Source: JADJQU01 sp035490315 (lineage in GTDB: Bacteria > Planctomycetota > UBA1135 > GCA-002686595). From it: a DNA stretch of 10,730 nt. The stretch covers positions 1 to 10,730 of the forward strand of contig DATHET010000091.1 in NCBI GenBank assembly GCA_035490315.1. Reading direction: 5' to 3'. The translations under genes and the position numbers were made by a program. Of this stretch, positions 1 through 6,733 are shown piece by piece. Under the pieces are notes generated by a model. The model did no database searches and had not been told where the DNA came from. It saw nothing but the letters and a program-made list of their open reading frames with translations. Numbering within the stretch: position 1 is the first letter of the stretch; every line of letters begins with the position of its first letter.

Positions 1-251
1 TTGCACAGCTCAAGCCGCCCTTCAACGACGCGCTGACCTTCTTCCGCCGCGCGCTGGAGCACAAGGTCCTGACCGTTCCCGGCGAATTCTTCGACGTGAA
101 CCCCGGCAAGCGCCGCCGCGGACAGTCCCCTTACCACGCGAACATGCGTTTTTCCTTCGGTCCGCCGATGGACAACATGGTTCAGGGCCTCGATCGCCTC
201 GAGCGCATGCTTACGCAGGCCAGACGCCCGCAGAAGCTGCGCTCGAAGTAG
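1..251 (+). CDS. PLP-dependent class I/II aminotransferase, C-terminal fragment
   Basis: The gene enters from the left edge. Its first complete codon is at position 3 and it ends at the TAG at 249-251, leaving about 82 residues. The segment VPGEFFDVNPGKRR followed by MRFSFGPP and then GLDRLERML matches the C-terminal small domain of fold-type I (AAT-I) aminotransferases. In that family this part closes over the PLP site, and the arginine of the 'RFSFG' strand normally contacts the substrate alpha-carboxylate. The lysine that binds PLP lies outside the window, so neither substrate specificity nor catalytic integrity can be judged. The stop is 9 nt before the start of the next gene, and both are in the same frame. 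Co-transcription and possibly translational coupling with the peptidase are therefore likely. The family call rests on motif recognition only. Confidence 0.8.
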   Translation, partial: AQLKPPFNDALTFFRRALEHKVLTVPGEFFDVNPGKRRRGQSPYHANMRFSFGPPMDNMVQGLDRLERMLTQARRPQKLRSK

Positions 252-260
252 CATCGGGCG

Positions 261-2354
261 ATGACCACCATCGCTTTCCTGCTCGCGGCCACGGTCTTCG
301 CTCCCTCGGACAAGCGCGCCTTCGATCTCCCTGACGTCTACGGAATCGCGCAGGTGAATTCGCCGGCGGTCTCCGCCGACGCGCGCACGATCGCTTTCGG
401 CGTGCGCCGCTACGACGTCGCGGGCGGAACCTCGTGGAGCGAGCTGTGGTCGATCGGCGTCGACGGCAAGAACCAGAAGCAGCTGACCTCGGCGAAGAAG
501 ATGGACACCGATCCGCACTTCTCGCCCGACGGGAAGTCGCTGGTCTTCGTCTCGAATCGCAGCGGGTCGAGCCAGCTGTGGGCACTCCCGCTCGATGGGG
601 GAGAGCCGCGCGCCCTGACCAGCTATCCGCCCGGCGTCGAGGGCCCGGTGTACTCGCCCGACGGCAAGTGGATCGCGGTGACGAGCGAAGTCTGGCCGGA
701 CATCTCCTTCGACGGCGCCGCGCAAAAAGAGCGAGACGAAGCTCGCGAGAAGGGCAAGCTCGACGTGCACCTCGCCGATTCGCTGCTCTACAGGCACTGG
801 ACCAGCTGGGACGAGGGCAAGGTGACCCACGTGCTGCTGGTCGACGCCGCCACCGGCAAGGTCGATCGCGATCTCACGCCCGGCAATTTCGACTGCCCTC
901 CCTTCATGCTCGGCGGCGGACGCGGCTTCGACTTCTCGCCCGACTCCAAGCAGCTCGTGTTCATGTCGAACCGCGACGAGCGGCAGGCCACGTCGACCAA
1001 CTCCGACGTCTGGCTGGTCTCGCTCGCCGCTCCCGACGCCGCGAAGAATCTCACCGACACCTGCGAAGGCTGGGATGGTCAGCCGATGTTCTCGGGCGAC
1101 GGGAAGAAGCTCGCTTTTCTCAGCCAGGCTCAGGCCGGCTACGAGTCGGACCTGAAGCGTCTCGCGGTGCTCGACCTCGCCAGCGGCGCCGTGCGCTACC
1201 TGACCTCGCGCGAGGGCTTCGACGAGATGATCGGCGACTTCCGCTGGTCCAAGGACAGCCAGTCGATCTATTTCCAGGCCGACGTGAAGGGCCGCACGCC
1301 GATTTTCAAGGTCGGACTCGACGGCCAGAAGCCCATGAAGATCCACGAGCACGCGATGATCGACTCCTGGCAGCTCTTGGGCGACGACGGAAGCCTGGTC
1401 TACGTGCGCCGCTCGATCAACGAGCCGCACGAGCTGTTCATCAAGTCCGCGAGCGGCACGGCGGCGCTGCGGATGACGACGTTCAACGACGCATTCGCGC
1501 GCGAGATCGACCTGCGCCCCGCTCAGGAATTTTTCGTCGACGGCCAGGACGGCTCGAAGATCCACGTCTTCCTGATCACGCCCCACGGATTCGATCCGAC
1601 GCACAAGTATCCGCTGATCCTCAACGTGCACGGCGGCCCGCAATCGCAATGGGCCGACACGTTCCGCGGAGACTGGCAGGTGTACGGCGGCAAGGGCTAC
1701 CTCGTCGCCTTCGCCAACCCGACCGGCTCGACGGGTTACGGTCAGAAGTATTGCGACGCGATCGGCAGCGACTGGGGCGGCAGGGTCTTCGACGACTTGA
1801 TGCGCGTGAGCGACGAGCTCGAGAAGCTGCCTTACGTCGACAAGGACCGCATGGGTGCCATGGGCTGGTCCTACGGCGGCTACATGAAGATGTGGATGCA
1901 AGGTCACACCGACCGGTTCAAGTGCCAGGCCGCGATGATGGGCCTGTACGACCTGCGCTCGTTCTACGGAGCGACCGAGGAGCTGTGGTTCCCCAAGCGC
2001 GACCTCGCTGGCGCGCCCTGGACCAGCGACCAATTCGAGAAGTGGTCGCCGTCGAACTCGGTCCCGAAGTTCAAGACCCCCGCGCTGGTGATCACCGGCG
2101 AGCTGGACTTCCGCGTGCCCTACACGCAAAGCCTGCAGTACTTCACCGCGCTGCAGGAGCAGGGAGTTCCGTCACGTCTCGCCGTCTTCCCCAACGCGGG
2201 TCACTGGCCCGGCTGGCAGGAAATGCTCTTCTACTACGGCGCCCACGTCGACTGGTTCCACCAATGGCTCGGCGGCGAGCCCCTCGGCCGCGACCTGAAC
2301 GAATGGGCCCGCATGCGCACCATGCCGCCGCGCAACGACGCCGTCAGTCGCTGA
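261..2354 (+). CDS. Secreted S9-family peptidase (prolyl oligopeptidase / acylaminoacyl-peptidase type)
   Basis: A 697-residue serine peptidase with an N-terminal beta-propeller and a C-terminal alpha/beta-hydrolase domain. Propeller blades are marked by PD40-type motifs, such as HFSPDGKSLVFVSN near residue 86 and YSPDGKWIAV near 131. The hydrolase domain shows the HGGPQ oxyanion loop (His457) and the nucleophile elbow GWSYGGY (Ser537). The other triad members are Asp616 in GELDFRVPY and His648 in NAGHWPG, so the triad is complete. By family knowledge it would cleave oligopeptides or release N-terminal dipeptides or acylated residues; which of these cannot be told. The first 14 residues (TIAFLLAATVFA) form a short hydrophobic segment that resembles a minimal signal peptide lacking a basic n-region, so export is inferred. 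The ATG at 261 is the only possible start, because an in-frame stop lies just upstream at 249-251. No clear ribosome-binding site is visible. Confidence 0.95.
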   Translation: MTTIAFLLAATVFAPSDKRAFDLPDVYGIAQVNSPAVSADARTIAFGVRRYDVAGGTSWSELWSIGVDGKNQKQLTSAKKMDTDPHFSPDGKSLVFVSNRSGSSQLWALPLDGGEPRALTSYPPGVEGPVYSPDGKWIAVTSEVWPDISFDGAAQKERDEAREKGKLDVHLADSLLYRHWTSWDEGKVTHVLLVDAATGKVDRDLTPGNFDCPPFMLGGGRGFDFSPDSKQLVFMSNRDERQATSTNSDVWLVSLAAPDAAKNLTDTCEGWDGQPMFSGDGKKLAFLSQAQAGYESDLKRLAVLDLASGAVRYLTSREGFDEMIGDFRWSKDSQSIYFQADVKGRTPIFKVGLDGQKPMKIHEHAMIDSWQLLGDDGSLVYVRRSINEPHELFIKSASGTAALRMTTFNDAFAREIDLRPAQEFFVDGQDGSKIHVFLITPHGFDPTHKYPLILNVHGGPQSQWADTFRGDWQVYGGKGYLVAFANPTGSTGYGQKYCDAIGSDWGGRVFDDLMRVSDELEKLPYVDKDRMGAMGWSYGGYMKMWMQGHTDRFKCQAAMMGLYDLRSFYGATEELWFPKRDLAGAPWTSDQFEKWSPSNSVPKFKTPALVITGELDFRVPYTQSLQYFTALQEQGVPSRLAVFPNAGHWPGWQEMLFYYGAHVDWFHQWLGGEPLGRDLNEWARMRTMPPRNDAVSR

Positions 2355-2371
2355 TCGTCGACGGAGTCGAT

Positions 2372-2452
2372 CTGACTGGTACCCGGTATTCCACCGCCAT
2401 TTTTTACACTTGCGTGCAAAAAAATGGCGGTGGAATACCGGGTACCAGTCAG
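2372..2452. repeat. Perfect 34-bp inverted repeat (palindromic element, type I)
   Basis: Bases 2372-2405 are the exact reverse complement of 2419-2452, with a 13-nt loop between them (2406-2418). The arm begins CTGACTGGTACCCGG and ends in a T run next to the loop. The loop can form a small competing hairpin (TTGC-GT-GCAA). The element lies between two convergent genes, and its right arm contains the TGA stop (2449-2451) of the minus-strand lipoprotein gene. It is not a standard intrinsic terminator: the A/T run faces the loop and no T tract follows the stem on either strand. It resembles a dispersed REP-like palindrome. Hairpin-mediated transcript-end protection for both flanking genes is possible but only inferred. 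Confidence 0.9.
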
Positions 2453-3588
2453 TACGAGGCGAGAGCCTGACGTACGACGACAGGCAGACTCGCGTCGCGC
2501 GTCAGCGTGATCTCGGTGCTTTCGCTCGCGAGCGAGTCCAGCTCGCGCTCGCGGTTCGTGTGCGGATCGAGCAGCACAGGCAGCCGCAGCCAGTGCTTGC
2601 GCGGATGCCCCGCGCTGGCGAGTGTCTCGACTGCCTTCGCGACCTTGCCGAGCCCGCGCGGATCGACCTCGCTCTCCTCGAGGCCGAGATAGAGTGTCGA
2701 GCCCGCGCACTGCACGACGTCGACGATCGGCCGCGCCCCGAAGAGCCGCGTGACCTTCCCGCTCGCGATCTCGACGCGCCAGGCCGCCTTGCCCGCCCCG
2801 AAAACCAGCGCGTTCTCCTGCTCGATCCAGATCGGCGGAGTCGCGGCATCGGAGTCGGGATACGAGATGGTCGCGACGGTCCGCGGCGCGGCGTCGAGCA
2901 ACTCGAAGAGGTAGAGGCGCTGGCAGGCGACCAGAGCGAGTTGCTTGCCGTCGGAGGACCAGGAGCACTGTCCATTGCCATAGTCAGCGCTCGGGATGTC
3001 ATGGCGTACGATCAGCCTGCCCTGAGGATCGAGGACGCACAGACTCGTTCCAGTGTTGCTGTTTTCCGCGATCGCGATGCGCTCGCCGTCGGGCGACCAC
3101 GCGGGCGTGCTGCGGCAGATCGAACCGGGGGTGATCGTGAATCGAGGCTCGAGCCTGTGCCCGCCGGGAGCTGCGACGCCCAGCGTCGTTTCTGCAACTC
3201 CAAACTCATCGCTCGGCGCACAAACCACGGCGAGCATGGTCCCATCCGGCCGCCATGCCGGCGGAGTCGCGAACCAGGCGTCGAAGATTGCATCGGAAAG
3301 CTGCTCGCGACCTCCCGGGCCATCGACGAACAAGGCAAAACCCTCGAGCCGCGAGTCGAGCGCCGGATCTTTCGATGCCTGCGCCAGGTACGCCGCGCGC
3401 GTGCCGTCCGGCGACAACCGAAGCACCATCGCCCGCTCGGGCACGGACTTCACCAGCGCGCTCGCCGCCGGCAGCTCGTGCGCGAGTGGATCGCCAGCAG
3501 AAATCGGCGGGGTCGACGGATTCGAACAGGAGCTCGCGGCCAGCGCGAGCGAGATCAGCAATCGGCGCACCGACGAATCGTGACGCAA
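2449..3588 (-). CDS. Lipoprotein with WD40/TolB-like beta-propeller repeats
   Basis: A predicted 379-residue surface or periplasmic protein. The N-terminus (RRLLISLALAASSC) has a basic n-region, a hydrophobic stretch and a cysteine resembling a lipobox, although A-S-S-C is a loose match. The rest contains PD40/TolB-type blade motifs: LSPDGTRAAYL, AWRPDGTMLAVV, AWSPDGERIAIA and SWSSDGKQLALV. These are typical of a six- or seven-bladed propeller used as a binding scaffold. No catalytic domain is visible. The first possible start is TTG at 3588. GTG at 3570 would give a more compact signal peptide and is an equally good candidate. The stop codon lies inside the right arm of the 34-bp hairpin at 2372-2452. 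The truncated sigma-factor gene lies upstream on the same strand, separated by another long hairpin. The partner or ligand is unknown. Confidence 0.8.
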   Translation of the reverse strand: MRHDSSVRRLLISLALAASSCSNPSTPPISAGDPLAHELPAASALVKSVPERAMVLRLSPDGTRAAYLAQASKDPALDSRLEGFALFVDGPGGREQLSDAIFDAWFATPPAWRPDGTMLAVVCAPSDEFGVAETTLGVAAPGGHRLEPRFTITPGSICRSTPAWSPDGERIAIAENSNTGTSLCVLDPQGRLIVRHDIPSADYGNGQCSWSSDGKQLALVACQRLYLFELLDAAPRTVATISYPDSDAATPPIWIEQENALVFGAGKAAWRVEIASGKVTRLFGARPIVDVVQCAGSTLYLGLEESEVDPRGLGKVAKAVETLASAGHPRKHWLRLPVLLDPHTNRERELDSLASESTEITLTRDASLPVVVRQALASY

Positions 3589-3622
3589 GTCGCACCAAGC
3601 CGCAATGCCCGCCGTCCACGTA

Positions 3623-3724
3623 CGGAGTCAGGTGAATTCGTCCGGAGTCGTGCGGGTCATCTCCGCGCCGCGAAAGCGGCGCGGGGATGACCCGCACGAC
3701 TCTGGACGAATTCACCTGACTCCG
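3623..3724. repeat. 49-bp inverted repeat with GAAA loop (palindromic element, type II)
   Basis: Bases 3623-3671 pair with 3676-3724 around a 4-nt loop (GAAA, 3672-3675). There are two imperfect positions, 3644/3703 and 3662/3685, both G-T pairs in one orientation. The outer arm reads CGGAGTCAGGTGAATTCGTCC. On a plus-strand transcript the loop would be a stable GNRA tetraloop closed by C-G; on the minus strand it would be TTTC. No T tract follows either end, so it is not a classic terminator. The element sits exactly between the remains of the sigma factor and the lipoprotein gene. Its arm resembles the repeats near 9029 (14 of 19 positions), which suggests a related mobile palindrome family. 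Confidence 0.92.
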
Positions 3725-4111
3725 ACCGCGATCTTGCCGACGTCCATTGTCTCGCTGGCGTGGAGCTCGAGCTCGCCGCTGCAGGGCGAGTCGCGCTTCC
3801 TTCCAGGTCGCTTCGTCGTCCGTTCGTTCTTGGATGCGTTCCACCACGGCTTGCTCCTCCTTTTCCTTGCGCGTGCCCGACGCGCGCAGATGCGACAGCG
3901 CCGTGCGCGCCGCGAGCCAGCGCAACCACGCACCGCGGTCGCGCGCCGGCTCGAGCGAGACCTTGCCCTCGAGGACGCGCAGGAAGACCTGTTGCGTGAC
4001 GTCGAGGGCGTCGGCGTCGTTCGCGACGATCCGCCGTGCCGAGCGGTAGACCTCGGCGTCGTGCGCGTGCACCAGGGCTTCGAAGTCGGGGGCGGAAAGG
4101 CTGGGGGTCAT
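3725..4111 (-). pseudogene. ECF-type sigma-70 factor lacking region 4 (3'-truncated)
   Basis: Translation from the ATG at 4111 gives a typical ECF sigma region 2 over residues 8-85. It includes FEALVHAHDAEVYRSARRI, then ALDVTQQVFLRVLEG (core RNA polymerase binding and -10 recognition), then WLRWLAARTALSHLRA. A linker continues to EARLAL near residue 110. The helix-turn-helix of region 4, which binds the -35 element, should follow but does not. This frame continues as arginine-rich sequence into the hairpin at 3623-3724. It stays open to a stop at 3206, deep inside the lipoprotein gene in another frame, which is not believable as protein. The alternative frame from about 3780 reads ELELHASETMDVGKIAVG, which could be a remnant of region 4, and then stops at 3712-3714 inside the hairpin. 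I infer a frameshift or deletion plus a repeat insertion. A region-2-only regulator is less likely. Confidence 0.65.
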
Positions 4112-4222
4112 GGGGGTGGGCGCGGCGGCTTCAGGAGGAGCGATGCACGCCGGAGCGCGATCCTAGGCAGAAACCGGGATTTTCCTGCGCACCAGACCGC
4201 GCGAGGGGGATAGGCTTTGCAG

Positions 4223-4237
4223 GACAAAGTACTTGTC
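4223..4237. promoter_or_regulatory. Possible operator: interrupted palindrome next to a start codon
   Basis: The 15-bp sequence GACAAAGTACTTGTC has matching outer arms (GACAA/TTGTC) and ends 2 nt before the ATG at 4240. It lies in the 128-bp divergent intergenic region between the sigma-factor remnant and the membrane-protein pair. A repressor bound here would block translation-initiation-proximal DNA. A palindrome this short can also arise by chance. I see no convincing -35/-10 pair in the rest of this intergenic region. Confidence 0.25.
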
Positions 4238-4239
4238 AG

Positions 4240-4944
4240 ATGCCCCAGCCCGCCTCGATTTCGACCCGTGTCCACGAGCTTTGCCAGGGGACTCCTGGTT
4301 GCGCGGAAAGCTGGATCCGCAGGCGCGGGGCTCTCGCGATCGCGGAACCGGTCGGCCTGATCCTGGTCTGCGGCGCCTGCTACGGAGCTTCGATCGGTGC
4401 CTGGCGAGCGGGCGAGCTGGCCCTCTACTGCGCGCTGAAGTTGCCGCTGCTCTTCCTCGCCACCGCCGCGGTGAACGCCCTGCTCAACGGACTGTGGGCG
4501 CGCCGCCTCGGGCTCGAGCTCTCGCTCGCGGAATCCTTCCGCGCCGTGCTCTTGTCCTTCGCGCTCGCCGCGCTGGTGCTCGCCGCCTTCGCGCCGGTGA
4601 TCCTGTTCTTCGACAGGACCCTGCCCTGCCCCACGTCGCGCGACGCCTGGAGTAGCCACGACCTTCTCGGACGCGTCCATGTCTGCGCCATCGCCCTCGC
4701 CGGCAGCGTCGCCGTATTGCGACAACGCCAGTGGCTCGCCGAGCACTGCCCGAAGGCCGTGCACACGCAGCGCGTCACCTGGCTGTGGCTCGCGATCAAC
4801 CTGATCGTCGGCGCGCAGATCTCGTGGAACCTGCGGCCCTGGTTCGGAACGCCGCGGATGAAGGTCGAGTTCCTGCGCGAAGACCCCTTCGACGGCACGT
4901 TCTACGAATCCGTTTTCCAGATGACGCGGCGTGCCACGCGTTGA
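4240..4944 (+). CDS. Multi-pass membrane protein, first of a tandem paralogous pair, function unknown
   Basis: A 234-residue protein with about five predicted transmembrane segments, near residues 33-54, 60-82, 101-124, 146-161 and 181-198. It ends in a charged cytoplasmic or periplasmic tail. Notable motifs are CALKLPLLFLATAAVNALL, LAAFAPVILFF (108-124) and NLRPWFGTP followed by FLREDPFDGTFYESVF (197-226). The ATG at 4240 is preferred because everything upstream in the open frame is Arg-rich, low-complexity read-through that crosses the divergent promoter region. No strong ribosome-binding site is visible. The next gene begins 16 nt downstream and shares the LK, FAP and LRPxxG landmarks in the same order, so the two are distant paralogues that probably act as a hetero-complex. 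I do not recognise a named family with confidence. No enzyme motif or transport signature is evident. Confidence 0.8.
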   Translation: MPQPASISTRVHELCQGTPGCAESWIRRRGALAIAEPVGLILVCGACYGASIGAWRAGELALYCALKLPLLFLATAAVNALLNGLWARRLGLELSLAESFRAVLLSFALAALVLAAFAPVILFFDRTLPCPTSRDAWSSHDLLGRVHVCAIALAGSVAVLRQRQWLAEHCPKAVHTQRVTWLWLAINLIVGAQISWNLRPWFGTPRMKVEFLREDPFDGTFYESVFQMTRRATR

Positions 4945-4951
4945 ACCCCAT

Positions 4952-4955
4952 GGAG
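4952..4955 (+). promoter_or_regulatory. Ribosome-binding site for the second membrane protein
   Basis: GGAG-like sequence (TGGAGT) with its core 5-6 nt upstream of the ATG at 4961. It decides in favour of the ATG at 4961 over the in-frame GTG at 4931, which would overlap the end of the upstream gene. Confidence 0.45.
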
Positions 4956-4960
4956 TCCTC

Positions 4961-5683
4961 ATGAGCCAGACTATCGAATCCGTGCCATCCGGCGATGCAG
5001 CAGCCCTCCCCTTGCCAGCGGAGGAAGAGGAGCTGCCCGGAAGCAACCTCGTCGACCTCCTCCTGCGCAGCCCGCGCGCCCTGCTCGGGCGATTCGACGG
5101 CCCGGACGCGCCGAAAATCCTCGTGCGACTCGCGGCGGTCGCACTCGCCGGCCACCTCGTCTATGGCTTCGTCGTGGCGAGCTTCGCCGGCGACATGCAG
5201 TGGTGGGCCGCGCCGCTGAAGATCCTGTTCGGGATCACACTCTCCGGAGCGATCTGCTTTCCGAGCCTCTACATCCTGGTCTGCTTGAGCGGAGCGCGCG
5301 CGCGCGGCCCTCAAGTGGCGGGCATGCTGCTCTCCCTGCTCGCGCTCAGCGCCGTGTTCCTCGCCGGTTTCGCGCCGATCGCCTGGGTCTTCTCGCAGTC
5401 CTCGAACCTGGTCTCGTTCATCGGACCGGTCCACCTATTGGTCTGGTTCATCTCGCTCTTCGCCAGCGTGCACATGCTCTTCCTCGGCATGAAGCACTGG
5501 CGCGCGCGCGGCACCGGCTGGGTCGGGATGTGGATCCTGGTGCTGGTGGTCACCGCGTTGCAGATGGCGACCGTGCTGCGGCCGATCGTGGGACCTTCGA
5601 CGCGACTCCTGGAAACCGAGCGGCAGTTCTTCCTGCAGCACTGGCTGCGCACGATCCAGAGCGACGTGAAAAGCGAGGAGTGA
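4961..5683 (+). CDS. Multi-pass membrane protein, second of the tandem paralogous pair, function unknown
   Basis: A 240-residue protein. The N-terminal soluble part is acidic (residues 1-50, with EEEE at 21-24) and is followed by an amphipathic segment (LVDLLLRSPRALLGRF). Five predicted transmembrane segments follow, near residues 55-75, 85-109, 119-144, 152-176 and 185-205. The landmarks APLKILFG, FLAGFAPIAWVF (133-144) and VLRPIVGPS (205-213) correspond in order to those of the preceding gene, which indicates an old tandem duplication. This copy has the extra N-terminal region and a shorter C-terminal tail. The likely start is ATG at 4961, preceded by GGAG. Spacing of 16 nt to the upstream gene implies one transcript. 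It converges with the DUF4003-like gene, with only 9 nt between stops and no terminator visible there. Function is unknown; a membrane complex of the two paralogues is inferred. Confidence 0.82.
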   Translation: MSQTIESVPSGDAAALPLPAEEEELPGSNLVDLLLRSPRALLGRFDGPDAPKILVRLAAVALAGHLVYGFVVASFAGDMQWWAAPLKILFGITLSGAICFPSLYILVCLSGARARGPQVAGMLLSLLALSAVFLAGFAPIAWVFSQSSNLVSFIGPVHLLVWFISLFASVHMLFLGMKHWRARGTGWVGMWILVLVVTALQMATVLRPIVGPSTRLLETERQFFLQHWLRTIQSDVKSEE

Positions 5684-5692
5684 ACCTAGTGC

Positions 5693-6700
5693 TCAGCTCG
5701 CCGCCGCGGTCGAGGCGATCACGGCGGCCTGCTGGGCGGCGAGGATGGCCTGGATCGCGATCAGGAGCTGGGCTTCGCTGAGCAGGACCGTGTCCTTGGA
5801 TCCGCGCGCGAGCTCGAGCAGCGCCGTGCCGCAGGCCAGGGTGAAGCTGGTCTGCTTGTCCGGAGCAGGCTTCAGGGCGCGGATCTTCTCGCGGTGTCCT
5901 TGCACGGTGCTCAGGATCTCGGAAGCCGGCTGGGGCGCGAAGCACAGGAGCGCGATCTCGTCGTAGTCGGCGCTGCCCATCCAGAGGCCTGACGATTTGA
6001 ATTGCTCGTAGAGCTCCTGGAAGCGCGCCGCGACGACTCCCGGCAACTCGTGGTGGAAGAACAGGACTTGCGCCGCGGTCTGCAGCTGGTCGCCCGCATG
6101 GAAACCGCGCTCGCGCAGGTCTTGGTAGACGGCCTCGAGCCGCACCGCGATCTGCACCGGCGTCGCGGAGGTGGTCGCGAGCAGGGCGCAGATCGGCCAA
6201 TCCGTTTTCTGCGTCAAGACGGGATGGTGCTTCTTCATCTCCTTCCAGATCTCGGCGAGGCGCGCGACCTGGGCTTCGCTGACGCGGCGGTCGGGCGAAT
6301 GCTGGCGCAGGACCTGGATCGCCAGGGCTTCGTGGCTGGATCCTGAGAAGCGCCAGTGCTCGCGGAAGAGCGGGCCCGCGCGCTCGAGCTCGGCGATCGA
6401 GCCCTTCGCGCCGTCGTCATGGCGCAGGAGCAGCGCGGCCAGCATCGTCCCGACCGAGGAGCGCTTGTACCAGGGCGTGCTCGTGCGCAGATCCTCCGTG
6501 ATCCTGTCGAGTCGGGCCGCGAGCTCGCGCGGCTCGCCGGGCAGCGTGGTCAGCGCCAGAGCGCAGAATCGGAACATCGTCCGACCTTCCCACCACGAGC
6601 GATTCTCGTTGAGAGATTCGTAGATGGCGCAGAAGCGCCCGAGCGGATTGGCGGGGATCTGCGGCCCTCGCGCCGTGGGGGTGGGATCTTGGCGAAGCAT
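5693..6700 (-). CDS. DUF4003-like helical protein
   Basis: A 335-residue protein with no signal peptide or transmembrane segment, predicted to be almost entirely alpha-helical. Repeating helical units appear as 'RLxxIxxxL.....' (residues 63-72), LAEIWKEMKKHHPVLT (148-163) and LEAVYQDLRERGF (188-200). The pattern 'MKKxHPxLTxxxDWPxxALLA...RLEAVYQxL' is what I remember for DUF4003, a family described mainly from Firmicutes and of unknown function. The match is from memory, not a search. The ATG at 6700 is the first start; no ribosome-binding site is visible before it, and Met42 is a less likely alternative. The C-terminus is alanine-rich. Its stop lies 9 nt from the stop of the convergent membrane-protein gene. 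It is 33 nt downstream of the NHL gene's stop, so the two minus-strand genes cannot be coupled by overlap but may share a transcript. Confidence 0.78.
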   Translation of the reverse strand: MLRQDPTPTARGPQIPANPLGRFCAIYESLNENRSWWEGRTMFRFCALALTTLPGEPRELAARLDRITEDLRTSTPWYKRSSVGTMLAALLLRHDDGAKGSIAELERAGPLFREHWRFSGSSHEALAIQVLRQHSPDRRVSEAQVARLAEIWKEMKKHHPVLTQKTDWPICALLATTSATPVQIAVRLEAVYQDLRERGFHAGDQLQTAAQVLFFHHELPGVVAARFQELYEQFKSSGLWMGSADYDEIALLCFAPQPASEILSTVQGHREKIRALKPAPDKQTSFTLACGTALLELARGSKDTVLLSEAQLLIAIQAILAAQQAAVIASTAAAS

Positions 6701-6733
6701 GGCGTCAGTCTAATTCGCCGTGCGCAAGACGTC

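Noticed and set aside
2372..2452. Rho-independent terminator between convergent genes
   Set aside because: The T and A runs lie at the loop end of the stem. No T tract follows the stem on either strand and the stem is much longer than usual, so a standard intrinsic terminator is not supported.
434..2470. A plus-strand open frame of 678 codons overlapping the S9 peptidase
   Set aside because: It is an Arg-rich +2 shadow of the peptidase, which has a full catalytic triad. The end of this frame merely runs into the 34-bp hairpin.
2410..3690. A plus-strand open frame of 426 codons opposite the lipoprotein gene
   Set aside because: It starts inside the hairpin, is Arg-rich without domains, and is antisense to recognisable PD40 repeats.
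3206..3724. Continuation of the sigma factor to a 301-residue protein
   Set aside because: Beyond the hairpin this frame overlaps the lipoprotein gene in another frame and has no region 4 or other domain, so it is read-through.
4036..4239. N-terminal extension of the first membrane protein
   Set aside because: The in-frame sequence is Arg-rich, antisense to the sigma-factor start and crosses the divergent promoter region. The ATG at 4240 gives a sensible N-terminus.
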